This document shows, piece after piece, positions 1 through 9,515 of a DNA stretch of 11,595 bases. Below the pieces are notes generated by a model. It searched no databases and was not told where the DNA came from. It was given only the letters and a program-made list of their open reading frames with translations. How positions within the stretch are numbered: the first letter of the stretch is position 1; every line of letters starts with the position of its first letter. The position numbers and the translations under genes are program-made. Source of the DNA: Salpingoeca rosetta (lineage: Eukaryota; Opisthokonta; Choanoflagellata; Craspedida; Salpingoecidae); contig NW_004754903.1 of the NCBI RefSeq assembly GCF_000188695.1, forward strand, positions 784,430 to 796,024, read 5' to 3'.

Positions 1-287
1 ACAACTTGCTCGCCGAGCTCGCCCTCAACACCACCCTTGGCTCTGGTCTGCATCAAGCCTGGCTTGGTGGCCACTTCCCGCCTGTGTTCGCCTGGACCGA
101 CGGCTCTGCCGCCACCGACTTTGGCTTCCCGTGGAGCGTCGAGGACAACGACCCACACGCGCACTGCCGCTTCAATTGCCTTGCTCTCAAATTCAAGGAC
201 AAGAAGACGACGCCCGCTAGCGAGTGGAAGGGCCTCCGCTGCGGCCGTAAGCGTGCGTACATCTGCAAGCGCCCCACCGCTGCGTGA
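1..287 (+). CDS. C-type lectin-like domain protein, C-terminal part (5' end outside window)
   Basis: The frame is already open at base 3 and runs to TGA at 285-287, giving 94 visible residues. The order of landmarks is that of the second half of a C-type lectin-like domain: AWLGGH, then FAWTDGS, a PWS stretch, Cys at CRFNC, and the closing block SEWKGLRCGRKRAYICK, in which two cysteines sit where the domain's conserved disulfide partners fall. The protein ends five residues after ICKR, so the domain is C-terminal. The usual W-N-D calcium/sugar motif before the penultimate cysteine reads W-K-G here, and no EPN/QPD motif is visible, so calcium-dependent sugar binding is doubtful and a protein-binding role is possible. 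Codons end mostly in C or G, as expected for a genuine exon. No splice acceptor is visible, so the last exon starts before the window. Such domains are normally extracellular; the signal peptide and any other domains are not visible. Confidence 0.85.
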   Translation, partial: NLLAELALNTTLGSGLHQAWLGGHFPPVFAWTDGSAATDFGFPWSVEDNDPHAHCRFNCLALKFKDKKTTPASEWKGLRCGRKRAYICKRPTAA

Positions 288-569
288 GCTGCAGCATAGG
301 GTGGAGTTTGCCGCATGGAACGGCAAAGACTTCTCGGCGTTGTCTTGCGCTTGTGATGTCAGAGTTCACTTGCTTTTCTAATGTTCCGCGAGCAACGTCT
401 CTCTCTCTCTCTTTGTGTGTGTGTGTGTGTGTGTTGGGAACGCTCGTATCCCGATTCACTATCAGTACACCACAAGCTACTTTCACTTCGTGTTTCCACT
501 CCAGGTAAGTGAGGGATGCTCGAGACACACTAAAGGGGGAGGAGGGAAGCATACACAATCAAGCACACA
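288..569. other. Convergent 3' gap between the lectin-domain gene and the LRR gene
   Basis: This 282-bp stretch lies between two stop codons facing each other (TGA at 285-287 on plus, TGA at 572-570 on minus). It should hold both 3' UTRs. No AATAAA is seen on either strand. It contains a (TC)n-(GT)n compound microsatellite at 399-434. At 493-512 a pyrimidine-rich tract ending in CAG is followed directly by GTAAGTGAG, a near-perfect 5' splice site on the plus strand. Confidence 0.6.
399..434. repeat. Compound (TC)n-(GT)n microsatellite
   Basis: About seven TC units (399-412) pass directly into about ten GT units (414-434) in the 3' flank of the lectin-domain gene. Translations of this tract as Cys-Val repeats are not coding. 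Confidence 0.9.
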
Positions 570-1004
570 TCAAGTGCAGCGGACACGAAAAGGGATGAAG
601 GGCCTATGCGTGAACACCATGGTGGCACGATGCGCGAACAGCACTTGTTTGCTTCTCACGACAGCAAACTCGCGCAGCGCCAGCATCGTTATCCACTTCA
701 GCAGCACGTCATCGCAGTAGTCGCTGTGGTGCAGCTGCCTCATCTGACAGGCCACCAGGCTCAGCCCAATGGCCGTCATAAACGACAGCTTGAAGTCGAG
801 GCCCGGCTCCAGGTTGTTGGCGTCCACGAGTGCAACCAGGTCGCGCCGCTCCAAGCGCGGGTGCAGCTGTTGGCATGTCACATGTGGTGGCGTGATGGTG
901 TGGTGGGTGGGGAGAGATTGGTGGTTGGTGTGATGAGTGGAAGTTGTGTGCATCAGCAGTAGTCGTGGTGGATGGGAGTCACAAACAGACACACATGCAC
1001 ACAT

Positions 1005-1055
<51 letters not shown>

Positions 1056-2322
1056 AAGACGTCGTAGTTGTCCTGCAGGCCGAGGACTTGGCAGGAGAGG
1101 ACCATACTTGGGCGACCAAGTCATCGGGCGACAGCAGCGACAGCAGCTGTTCGTCCACCCACAGCCGCGTCTTGGTGACATGGAGCACGCCGTTGTCACT
1201 TGCAGAGGGTACAGCTGGTCGAGACGAACGTGCGTTGTGAGTTGGAGATGAGCGGTGAGAGAGGGTCAACACGACTGCTGGTGTAGGCTGTTGACCCATC
1301 ACACATGCACATTCGTGGGTGCCAAAACAGACAGCGCATGGCAGCCGCCTCCAATGACAGCTGTGTGACCATGCTCACTTGAGTTGCGTGACAGCCGTGT
1401 TGTGTGTCAGCGCGTCCGCCAATGCCACAGCACCAGCATCACCGAGAGAGTTCCAGTGCAAGCTGTCAACATGCGAAGCAGTGGTGATTAGTAACGACGG
1501 AAAAGAGAAGCAGGGGGAGGGATCGTGAGTGGCAAGCAAGGGGGTAGAAGGGGACACTGACATCACACACTGGCTTCAGGTGTGCTGTGCCACAGCGTGG
1601 CATTGCGCTCAGCCATGACCTGGGGGTGGGCTGTGCAATCACAACACACGCCAACGACACTTCTCTCCCATGCATGGGTTGTGTCAAGACTCACTTGAGC
1701 CGCGCGATGGTCGCATTGTGCTTCAGCCCTTGTGCCAACGCCGCAGCGCCCTCGGGGCTGATGTGGTTGCTGCTCAGGCTGTAGCCAACAACCAAAAAGC
1801 ACGATGGTGGGAGGGGAGGGGAAAGGGGAGGTGGGGTTGGTTGGTCATGAGCCAAGGGTGAAGGCAACACAACGAACATGACATGGCATGATGGCAACGG
1901 TGCGCGACGATAGCTGCTGGATCAGTGGCGCGTGTCGCATGCAATCCACATGTGCACGCACGCACTCGAGTCTTGTGACGGTGGTGTTGTCCTTGACAGC
2001 CACTGCAAGTGCGCGCATTCCACCATGGCTGTGTGTGTGTGTGTGTGTGTGTGGTTGGCACAGCACACAGGACATGACAGTGTTCTGACGACGATGCGAG
2101 GCAAGCACAGCAAGCACAGCAAGCCAAGCAGGACGCTCGACTCGGACTGTTGCAGACAACACACACACACACACACACACACTCACTCACTCACTTTGCG
2201 CGTGGCTCAGACGTGTTGTTGGCGATGGCCCGAATCAAGTCCTTCACCTCCTCATCTTCGATCTGCGTCTGCGCCAACAGGCCCTCCATCTCCTCGCTCA
2301 CTGTCTTCTGTCCACCGGACAT
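570..2322 (-). CDS. Leucine-rich-repeat protein (RNase-inhibitor/NOD type LRRs), six exons, about 248 aa
   Basis: Exons on the minus strand: 2322-2195, 2028-1966, 1778-1695, 1462-1379, 1198-1108 and 866-570. They total 747 nt with all phases matching. The start is ATG at 2322, the first Met of the frame, followed by an acidic helical-looking stretch (SEEMEGLLAQTQIEDEEVKD). Exons 3 and 4 are exactly 84 nt and each encodes one 28-residue LRR, for example LSSNHISPEGAAALAQGL and LHWNSLGDAGAVALADAL. Exon 2 (63 nt) encodes only the helix half of a repeat. Introns 1-4 are phase 2 and interrupt the Asn/Asp codon that opens each repeat. One repeat per 84-bp exon is the layout known from NOD1/NOD2/NLRC-type LRRs. 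No NACHT ATPase is encoded here. Residues about 120-248 (VDEQLLSLLSPDDLVAQ, then DLVALVDANNLEPGLDFKL) form a helical, Leu-rich domain I do not recognise. Codons favour C/G endings. An intracellular binding scaffold is likely; the partner is unknown. The fifth intron (1107-867) is the least certain border. Confidence 0.82.
1003..1053. repeat. (CA)n microsatellite in the last intron of the LRR gene
   Basis: An almost pure CA run of about 25 units, which reads as (GT)n in the sense of the minus-strand gene. It lies in the 241-nt intron 1107-867, about 55 nt after the donor. The predicted acceptor end of this intron is only loosely CA-rich (885-960). Confidence 0.95.
2030..2053. repeat. (GT)n tract abutting the 3' splice site of LRR-gene intron 1
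   Basis: In the sense of the minus-strand gene this is (CA)12 running straight into the CAG acceptor at 2029. There is no ordinary polypyrimidine tract. It is the reverse complement of the tract at 2158-2182 near the donor of the same intron. Confidence 0.9.
2158..2195. repeat. (AC)n-(ACTC)n tract at the 5' splice site of LRR-gene intron 1
   Basis: In gene sense the intron begins GTGAGTGAGTGAG and continues as about (GT)12. The donor therefore lies inside a GTGA tetranucleotide run that grades into the GT run. It is complementary to the CA tract at the acceptor end, about 105 nt away. Confidence 0.9.
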
Positions 2323-2327
2323 GGCCG

Positions 2328-3283
2328 ATGATGGAGTTGGTGGGGGGTGGTGGGTGGTGGGTGGTGCTTGAAGGTCGTGTCGTCAACGATGGTGGTTTGA
2401 CCGAAATTCCAAACAGCCAACGGTTGACAAAACCAGACGAGACACTGGCTGTTGCACGAACAACAAGTCAACGCAGAGGTGAGGGGTGAGGTGCAGTGAG
2501 GGGGGGGGGGTGTCATTGGTGGTTGTGCGTGCCACGTTCCTTCCTTCCTTCCTTCCTTTCTTCCTTCCTTCCTTCCCTTCGTCATCTTCGCTGACGCATT
2601 CACACACACACGCACGCACGCAGGGAGGGTGTGCGCACCGTCTCTCCCCTTCTCCCTTCCATCCATCCATCCTTCCTTCCTTCCATCGTTGTCCATTTCC
2701 TTCTCCTGTGATGAACCACGCACAACCAACCAACCAACCAACCAACGACCACATACATGACCCATCCATCGACAGGTGAGGGTGAGATTGAGTGCTCCCA
2801 CTTCTTCCCCTTGCGCACAGCGCACAGCAACAACAACCACCACCATCAACAACAACAACACAGCGCACGCTGTAATCGTGCACACAGCCACACAGCCACG
2901 CACATATGTGGACCACCACGCATCCATCCATCCATGGGTGGTTGGATCACAACCAACACACACCACTGCGTGTGGCACTCACAAATGCACACACACACAC
3001 GCACACTTGCTCACCGTTGTGTAGTGACAGAACAGCTGCCATCAGCCACCGTCATGCAGCGGCGACCCTGAGAATGGATCATGCAACCTCCCAACCAGTG
3101 AGCAGTTGAGGGAGGGGGAAATGGCATCAACCAACATCACAGCCAATGTATGTGTGTGTGCACGGGGTTGTGTTTCTTCTCATCCTCCTCCTCCTGTCTC
3201 TGCTCCTGTCTGTGACATTCTGCTCACTGCTGCCGTTGTTGCTTGCTTGTTTGTGGTGGTGCGTGCAGATGAATGTATTCCAT

Positions 3284-3314
<31 letters not shown>

Positions 3315-6300
3315 AGCAGGTGCTGGCTGATGCGTGAGGCAGTGGGCAACCCTCCACCAACCAACCAACCAACAATGACTGCGTGCTGATGGATGAATGG
3401 TGATTGAACCACTGCATCACCCAGACAGGTATGTGTGTGTGTGTGTGTGTGTGTGTCGACGTGCGTGTTCTCTTCTCCACCCACCCACACGCCATCATCA
3501 CCACTTCTCATTTTCTTGTGTGTTTGCTCACATCCTTCCCTTCCCACTCTCAACACCAACACCAATACCACCACCCTTCTCGTTTGTTTCTCCCTCCTGC
3601 ACAGCGGGGCCTTTAGCCACCAGCTGTCACCCCACCCCCCCCTGCACCAACCACCACTGCTCTGGTGGGATGAACAGACGGGCGCTGCCATGTGATGACC
3701 ATCCAGCCACGCTTGTGCGGCTGTGGAAGCAGCAACACCAACACACACCACACCACAAACAAGCAAGCGATGAACAACGTGAGTGCATCACTGCATGTGT
3801 GTTGATGTGGTGAGCACAGCACCAGTGTGCTTGTTTGTGGTCGCTGTCTTTGCTGCTCTTGTCTCCCCTTGTTGTCCCACATCAATGTGCATGCATGTGT
3901 GTGGTGCGGCTGCCTGTTTTGCCTTGCTTGATGTGCTGTCTCATTCGTCGTTCTCACACACAACCGCCTGCACACCTGCACATTCTCCAACTTGCAGCTG
4001 CTGCTTATATTCCCCTCTCTTTCTCGCCCTCCCTGACGGCCATCACAACAACAACAGCAGCAGCAGCCAACACACCCTCCACCGCCGATGCAGCAGCAGC
4101 AGAGAATGCACCACCACCACCACCACTTGCTGCTGAGCACATTCCCCAGCCAACCAAGCAAGCAGCAACAAACCCATCGCCCAATGCTGACGGAAGCTGG
4201 CTGTTTGCAGCTGGGAACAGCGACAGCACAAGTTGCATTTTCGGCGGGCAGCAGCAGCAGAGGTGAGGGCGAGAAGAAGAGGGAAATGGAGGGGAGATGT
4301 ATGTTGGATGGATGGATGGATGGGGTGGGTGGGGTGGGGGATGCTGGGTGAGTGTGGTGTGGTGCGGTGTGGCTGGTGACAGGGGATGATGGTGGTGGTG
4401 TGAGGAAGAGGGATGGATGGATGGATGGGGTGCAGCATGTCTTGTTCCTTCCCTTCTGTTTTCTGTTTTCTCTCTCTTCCCTTTCTTCTTCTTTGCACAC
4501 ATGCATGCACAGCATCAGCAGTGGCAGCAGTGTGACTGCGCACACATCAATGCTTTCTCTTCCCTCCCACTCCTCCACTTACCATGCTGGTGCTCGCACA
4601 CAACCACACTCACAGGCGATGCACACGCACAAGCAGAATGAGGGAAATGTCGAGGATACTTGCCACGCGTGCCAGTTGCACTCGCCTCACACCTCTTCTT
4701 GCGTCTGTGCACACATATTTCACAGCGTTGAGGAGGCACATGAAGCGGTGGAACCAACGACGATGACGATGACGAGTGATGAAGGTGAGAGGGCGACTGA
4801 GATGTGTGTGTGTGTGTGCGTGTATGGTTGACATGTTGTGTGTCCTTCTTCGCTTCCCTCTTTCTTTGTCTGTTCTGTTCACTCGTCTTCTTCCCCCCTT
4901 TTTTTCGATTGACTTGGACACAGGCCCATGCATTCCATCTCCATCCATCCAACCGACCAACCAAGCAGCCGAGCGAGCGAGCAAAGGACACGGCGTGGCA
5001 AGGGGCCGTTGTTTTCACCCTTTCCACCACAAGCAACAACAGCAACAGCGGATGTGTGGCTGCATTGTGGATGAACTGGCCCTCTGCCTCTCATCCATCT
5101 CCACCTGCTCTTCGTCGTCATTGGTCACCAACAGCAGCGGCTGCGACCATGGATATGGAGGTAGGATGAATGGCGGTGGTGGTGATGTGGGCGGTGTGTG
5201 ATGTGTTGGGTGTGAATATCAGTGCGTGTGTAGGTGTGTGATTGTGAGGTGCTGGTTGGATGTCGTTGGATCTGTTGGTGGTGACAAAGGTGTGGTTGTC
5301 GTTGACAGCCTGATTCTGTGACAACTCACCTCTTTCTTCACACGTACAGGGTGAGATGTGCGTCGATGTGCCGTCGCCTCGCATGACGACGATGCTGGTG
5401 GTGGTGAGTGGGTTGTGGTGGATGTGGACGGCGCACGCACACGCATGTGCAGATGTGCTGCTTGTGGTTGTGGTGTGTGGTGTCTGTGTGTGGGGATGTG
5501 AAATGTGCGTGCACCGGTGATGATGTGGGTGATGTGAATGTGGCAAAGGAGGTGGATGTGGTTTGTTTCTGCCATGCTGGCTCACTGCGTCGTGTTCTTC
5601 TTGCTGATTTGTTGTTTGCGCTTGCGCATGTGTGCATGTGTGTGATTTGCTCAGGACGGTGACCGATCTCTTCCCAAGCCCTCATGACACGAGCAGGGCG
5701 ATACACGCACACACAAATGTGCGAGAAAAGAAGACACAAGGTGAGACGCTGCCGCTGTGTGTGTGTGTGTGTGTGTGTGGTGAGGTGATGGGGTGGTAGT
5801 ACTCATTCGCACGCACGTACACACACGCATATACACATGCATGCCAACACATCAGAGCAGTCATTGGCTGTGGGGTGGTTGCACTGACGTGTGTCTCACA
5901 TGAATCAATCTCACAACTCAAATGTGTGTGTGTGTGTGTGCGTGGCTGCAGGCGGACGTTGTGCGGGTTTCCCCAACCGAATCCCCTTCCTCCTTTCCCA
6001 ACCAATCGCCTTTGCTCTGTGTCATCATCATCGTCAGCCTTCACCATGCGATGTGGTGCTGTTGAGGCGTGATCGAGACTGCGGCCAACACAGGTATTGC
6101 AGCAGTGGTGGATGTGGTGCATGTGGTGATATTTTGTGCCTGCCTGCTGGCTCGCTTGGTTGCTTGCTTCGTTGGTCTTGTGTGTATCTGGTTCACCCGC
6201 CCACAACATGCCGCATATTCTAATGCGTGATCCCTTGTGTCCCTCCTTTCCTGTCCTCACCACCACCGGTCATTGTTGTTCGTCTCTGGTTGGTTTCTCC

Positions 6301-9300
6301 TTGCCTCACAGGCAGGCAGGCAGGCAGGCATGCAAGCTTGTGCTGCTGGTGCCGCTGTGATGATGACCCTGCGTGTGCCTGTGCGCGGTGCACCGTGTTT
6401 GGGGCTGCACCGATGAAGACCAGGAAGGACACGGCCCGTGCCCACCACTCTTCCCCTTCATCTTTTCTTTCTGCTCCATCAGCGATGACGATGGTGGCCG
6501 TGGCGTGTGACTGCGCTTCCTTTTTGTTTGGCTTCGCTGTGGCCCATCGGCTGGCTGGCTGCATCAAGCACAGGTGAGGATGATCGTTGGCGGTTGGTTG
6601 GTGGCTGGGTTGAGTCGAGTGGGGCAAGCAGGGGGAGGGGGGAAATGGCACAGTGATGGTGATGGTGGTGGTGGTGGTGGTGGTGCGACGTGGGAGTGCA
6701 GAGCGAAAGGAGGGGGAGGGAAGGGAAGTGATAGGAGGGCGATGATGTTGATTGAGGGATGGGGGTGCGCGTGCACATGCACGTGAATCGTGTGGTGGTG
6801 GTGTCACATGTGGCTCATGCCTTTTGCTTGTACCTGTGATTGTGTGATTGTGATGATGACTGCAGCAGGCAACACACGGCGGTTGATGCTGGATTGGATT
6901 GGCTGGGGTTGACTGGCCGTCGTGTCGTGTCGCCCATTTCTCTCCCTCCGTTGCTCATCTCAACTGGGAACACACACGGCGATGTGTGCATGTGTGCACG
7001 TGTGCGTGTGCGTGTAACGCCATCAACCACGCCGGCAGCAACACGATGCACGAGGTGAGGGCACGCAATGGTGTGTGTTTGGTGGAAGGGGTTGAGGGGA
7101 AGTGGGAGGAAGGCGTTCATCATGGCCGTCATCACCACCACGGCTGTGTATCTGGTCATGTGACCGTGCATTTCGCGGGATGGAGATGGGGAGAGATGTT
7201 GTCGTTGTGTTGGTTGTGGTGGTTGTGGTTGCATTGCTGTGTATGCGTGTGCATGGTGCACCATCTCACTCTGCAATGCCATGTGTCACTGTGTGTGTGA
7301 GTGTGTGTGTGTGTGCGTGTGTGACTGCAGATGTGCGTGCGCGTGCGCGCGTGTGCCAGGCAGATGCGTTGATCGACGACGAGGTGAGAGTGTGTGTGTG
7401 TGTGATTGTGGTTGACCTTTGTGTGCTGGTGCCATCACAACAACGCACACAACCAAGCACATCATCAGCATCATTGCATGCCCATGTGTTGTTGTTGTCG
7501 TTCATTCACGCATGGCATGCTCACATCCACCCCCCTCCTCTTGCTTCTTCCCCTTCCTCCTCCTCTCAGCTGCTGCCACCCCTTCCACTGTTTTCCTCCA
7601 ACCCCCTTTTTCACACACAGACAGAGGAACCCATCCACATCCAACACCCATGCCCACGCATCCAGGCATGACACGCCATGGCGAGCTGTGCCACCTCAAC
7701 CAACCCAACTCCACCCAGGCCAAGGAAAGGAAGAGGAAGGAGGGAAAGCAAGGACACAAGACGTTGTGCTCCCAACAGATGTGTGTGCGTGTGTGTTGAT
7801 TGACGGTGTTCTCCTTCTCCCCCCCCTCCATCGCCTCGCCTCTTTCTTCCATGGCGATCTGGCTGGGCGGCTGTTGCCCCTTCCTCCTTGTTTGTTTTCT
7901 CTTCCAGCTCTTTGTGGCTGTTGGTTGTCTGTTGTGACTGTGAAAGGGGGAGGGAGGAGGAGGAGAGAAGAGGAGGGGATGCATGCTGTACACAGCTGTG
8001 TATGTGTTGTGTGTGTGTTTGTTTCTTCTTCTTTTCCATCCCCTCTTTCTTCTCCCCTTCTCTTCTCCCCTCCTCAGCCTGCAAGGCCTGTGAACCTGCG
8101 TTGCATTCACACACACAGTGCTGTTCCCCTTCTTCTTCTTCTCCTTCTTCTTCTTGTCTCATTGAAACCAACCAAGCAAGCAACCAAGCAAGTCCGCCCT
8201 TCAACAAGCAAAAGCAAACAGCAGTTGCCGCACAAACGCAGCAGTGGGCGATTATTTGTGGCATCTTCCACAAATCGCCCAAACACGAAACAACAAGACC
8301 AACACAAACAACAAGCAGCAGGCGAAACGCGAATCAAGGTGCGTGTGTGTTTGAGTGGGAGGTGGTGGCTTGTGTTGTTCGTGTGCGTGGCTGGCGCAGG
8401 TTGGTGGAGAGGAGGGAGAGGGTGCGCGTTGTGACGGGCACTCACTGGCGGTTCTGTTGTGGGTGGTCTCGTTTGGTTCCATGGACTGTGTGGGGTGTGG
8501 TGGGTGATGGTGTGATGGTAACAGGTGCAAGCAGAGAACACGCACAACAGCGCCCACACCATGGATGTGTGCAGGGCCAAAGGCACACAAGGCGTTGCCC
8601 ACGGTCGGTGAGGCTGATATATGTGCTGCACAGTTCCATGACACGCTGGCACCGTGAGTTTGGGTGAGTTCTGTCAGTTAGTTTGACCGCTGTGTCGGTG
8701 CGTGTGGGTTGTGTTTGTGCTTGTGTGAAGGGTGGAGAGTGGGACGTGGCTGTGGTGGGTGTTGTGATCTCACACGCACTCCTGCTGCTGTGGATGCATT
8801 TGGCTCACGCACACACAGAGGGATAATGGGCCGCGCGTCGACCCACACACACACGTGTGAACACACACACGCACACGCATGCTGACAGGCAGTCTGATGC
8901 CTCCTCATGGTGCGTTGCACTTGCATATGCGTGACTGTGACTGCGTGCATGTCGCTCATGCTGTGTCTGCTTGTGATTCACACTGTGTGTGTGTGTGTGT
9001 GGTGGCTGCTTGCGTCCCCCTGTCTCACACACATGTGTGTGTTTGGATGGTGACACACACAGACACACACAGACAGTGAGCAGGTGTGCAGACACACATC
9101 CCGACACAGCCAAGGCAGGGCAGGGCAAGGCACACTCTTCCTCCTCTCCCTTTCTACCTCTCCCTCTCCTGCCACCATCACCACTGCTGCATGGATGGAC
9201 CAGTGGATGCAAGGGGTGTTGGATGACGCTGGCTGGCTGGCTGATGTCCTTCCCTTGGTGTGTGTGTGTTGCGCTACTGCTTGCTCTTGTTCCCCCCTGT

Positions 9301-9334
9301 TTGTGTCTGTTGTGCGTTGCTGCTTCGCTGTGCT

Positions 9335-9368
<34 letters not shown>

Positions 9369-9483
9369 TGGTCACCACAACCACGTCGTGTGCGCCCATC
9401 ACCATCGTCTGTGCTCACGCACCTCCCATCTCTCCCTTTCTTCTTCTTCTGCTCCATTCCCTCTTCCCTCTTTGTCATCCCCT

Positions 9484-9515
<32 letters not shown>

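Larger units (their letters stand above)
2328..3097 (+). other. N-terminal exon group of the orphan gene (start uncertain)
   Basis: The first exon would run from ATG 2328 (a second ATG lies at 2331) to a GTGAGG donor at 2479, ending in LTEIPNSQRLTKPDETLAV and following residues, phase 1. The second (2821-2969) starts after a good acceptor (TTCTTCCCCTTGCGCACAG) with the matching phase and encodes Asn/His/Gln-rich sequence. The third (3031-3097) reads NSCHQPPSCSGDPENGSCN and ends before GTGAGC in phase 1, which fits 3605. The ATG at 2328 leaves no room for a separate 5' UTR beside the divergent LRR gene. An alternative start is the ATG at 2931 in exon 2, which has a good surrounding context (CATCCATGG). 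Confidence 0.35.
5952..7054 (+). other. Middle exon group of the orphan gene
   Basis: Exon 5952-6093 (phase 1 in, 2 out) begins GRCAGFPNRIPFLLSQPIAF. Exon 6316-6573 (phase 2 in and out) carries CCWCRCDDDPACACARC and a Ser/Ala stretch, then a hydrophobic part, SFLFGFAVAH. Exon 6866-7054 (phase 2 in and out) holds DAGLDWLGLTGRRVV and PISLPPLLISTG. The donors GTATTG, GTGAGG and GTGAGG follow CAG or GAG. The acceptor of 6316 has to be the second AG of a GGCA ladder for the frame to hold. Confidence 0.45.

Noticed and set aside
979..1060. Cys-Val, Thr-His and similar dipeptide-repeat proteins at all (GT)n/(CA)n tracts
   Set aside because: These are translations of microsatellites inside introns or flanks, not genes.
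1073..1107. 35-nt intron in the LRR gene that would add a short piece reading DNYDVF
   Set aside because: It is shorter than normal spliceosomal introns and leaves phase 2, which does not fit the last exon at 866. The direct join of 1108 to 866 in phase 0 keeps frame.
3397..3428. ATG-led mini first exon reading MVIEPLHHPD before a GTATGT donor
   Set aside because: The donor is good, but it leaves phase 2, which needs a weaker internal acceptor at 3623 instead of the strong one at 3604. The chain from 3097 (phase 1) fits 3605 directly. Kept only as an alternative start.
3613..4578. 321-codon open frame on the minus strand
   Set aside because: The translation shows poly-Trp and poly-Cys runs from antisense of CAC/CAG repeats, and it lies opposite the phase-consistent plus exons 3605-3778, 3998-4262 and 4513-4784.
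7406..8434. 342-codon open frame on the plus strand
   Set aside because: It runs through several pyrimidine-tract/CAG acceptors and GTGAG donors and stays open by chance; the exons chosen here use other frames that join in phase.
8107..8652. Minus-strand frames across 8.1-8.6 kb
   Set aside because: They are antisense of plus-strand exons, with poly-Arg from antisense of TTC repeats and no matching splice-site chain.
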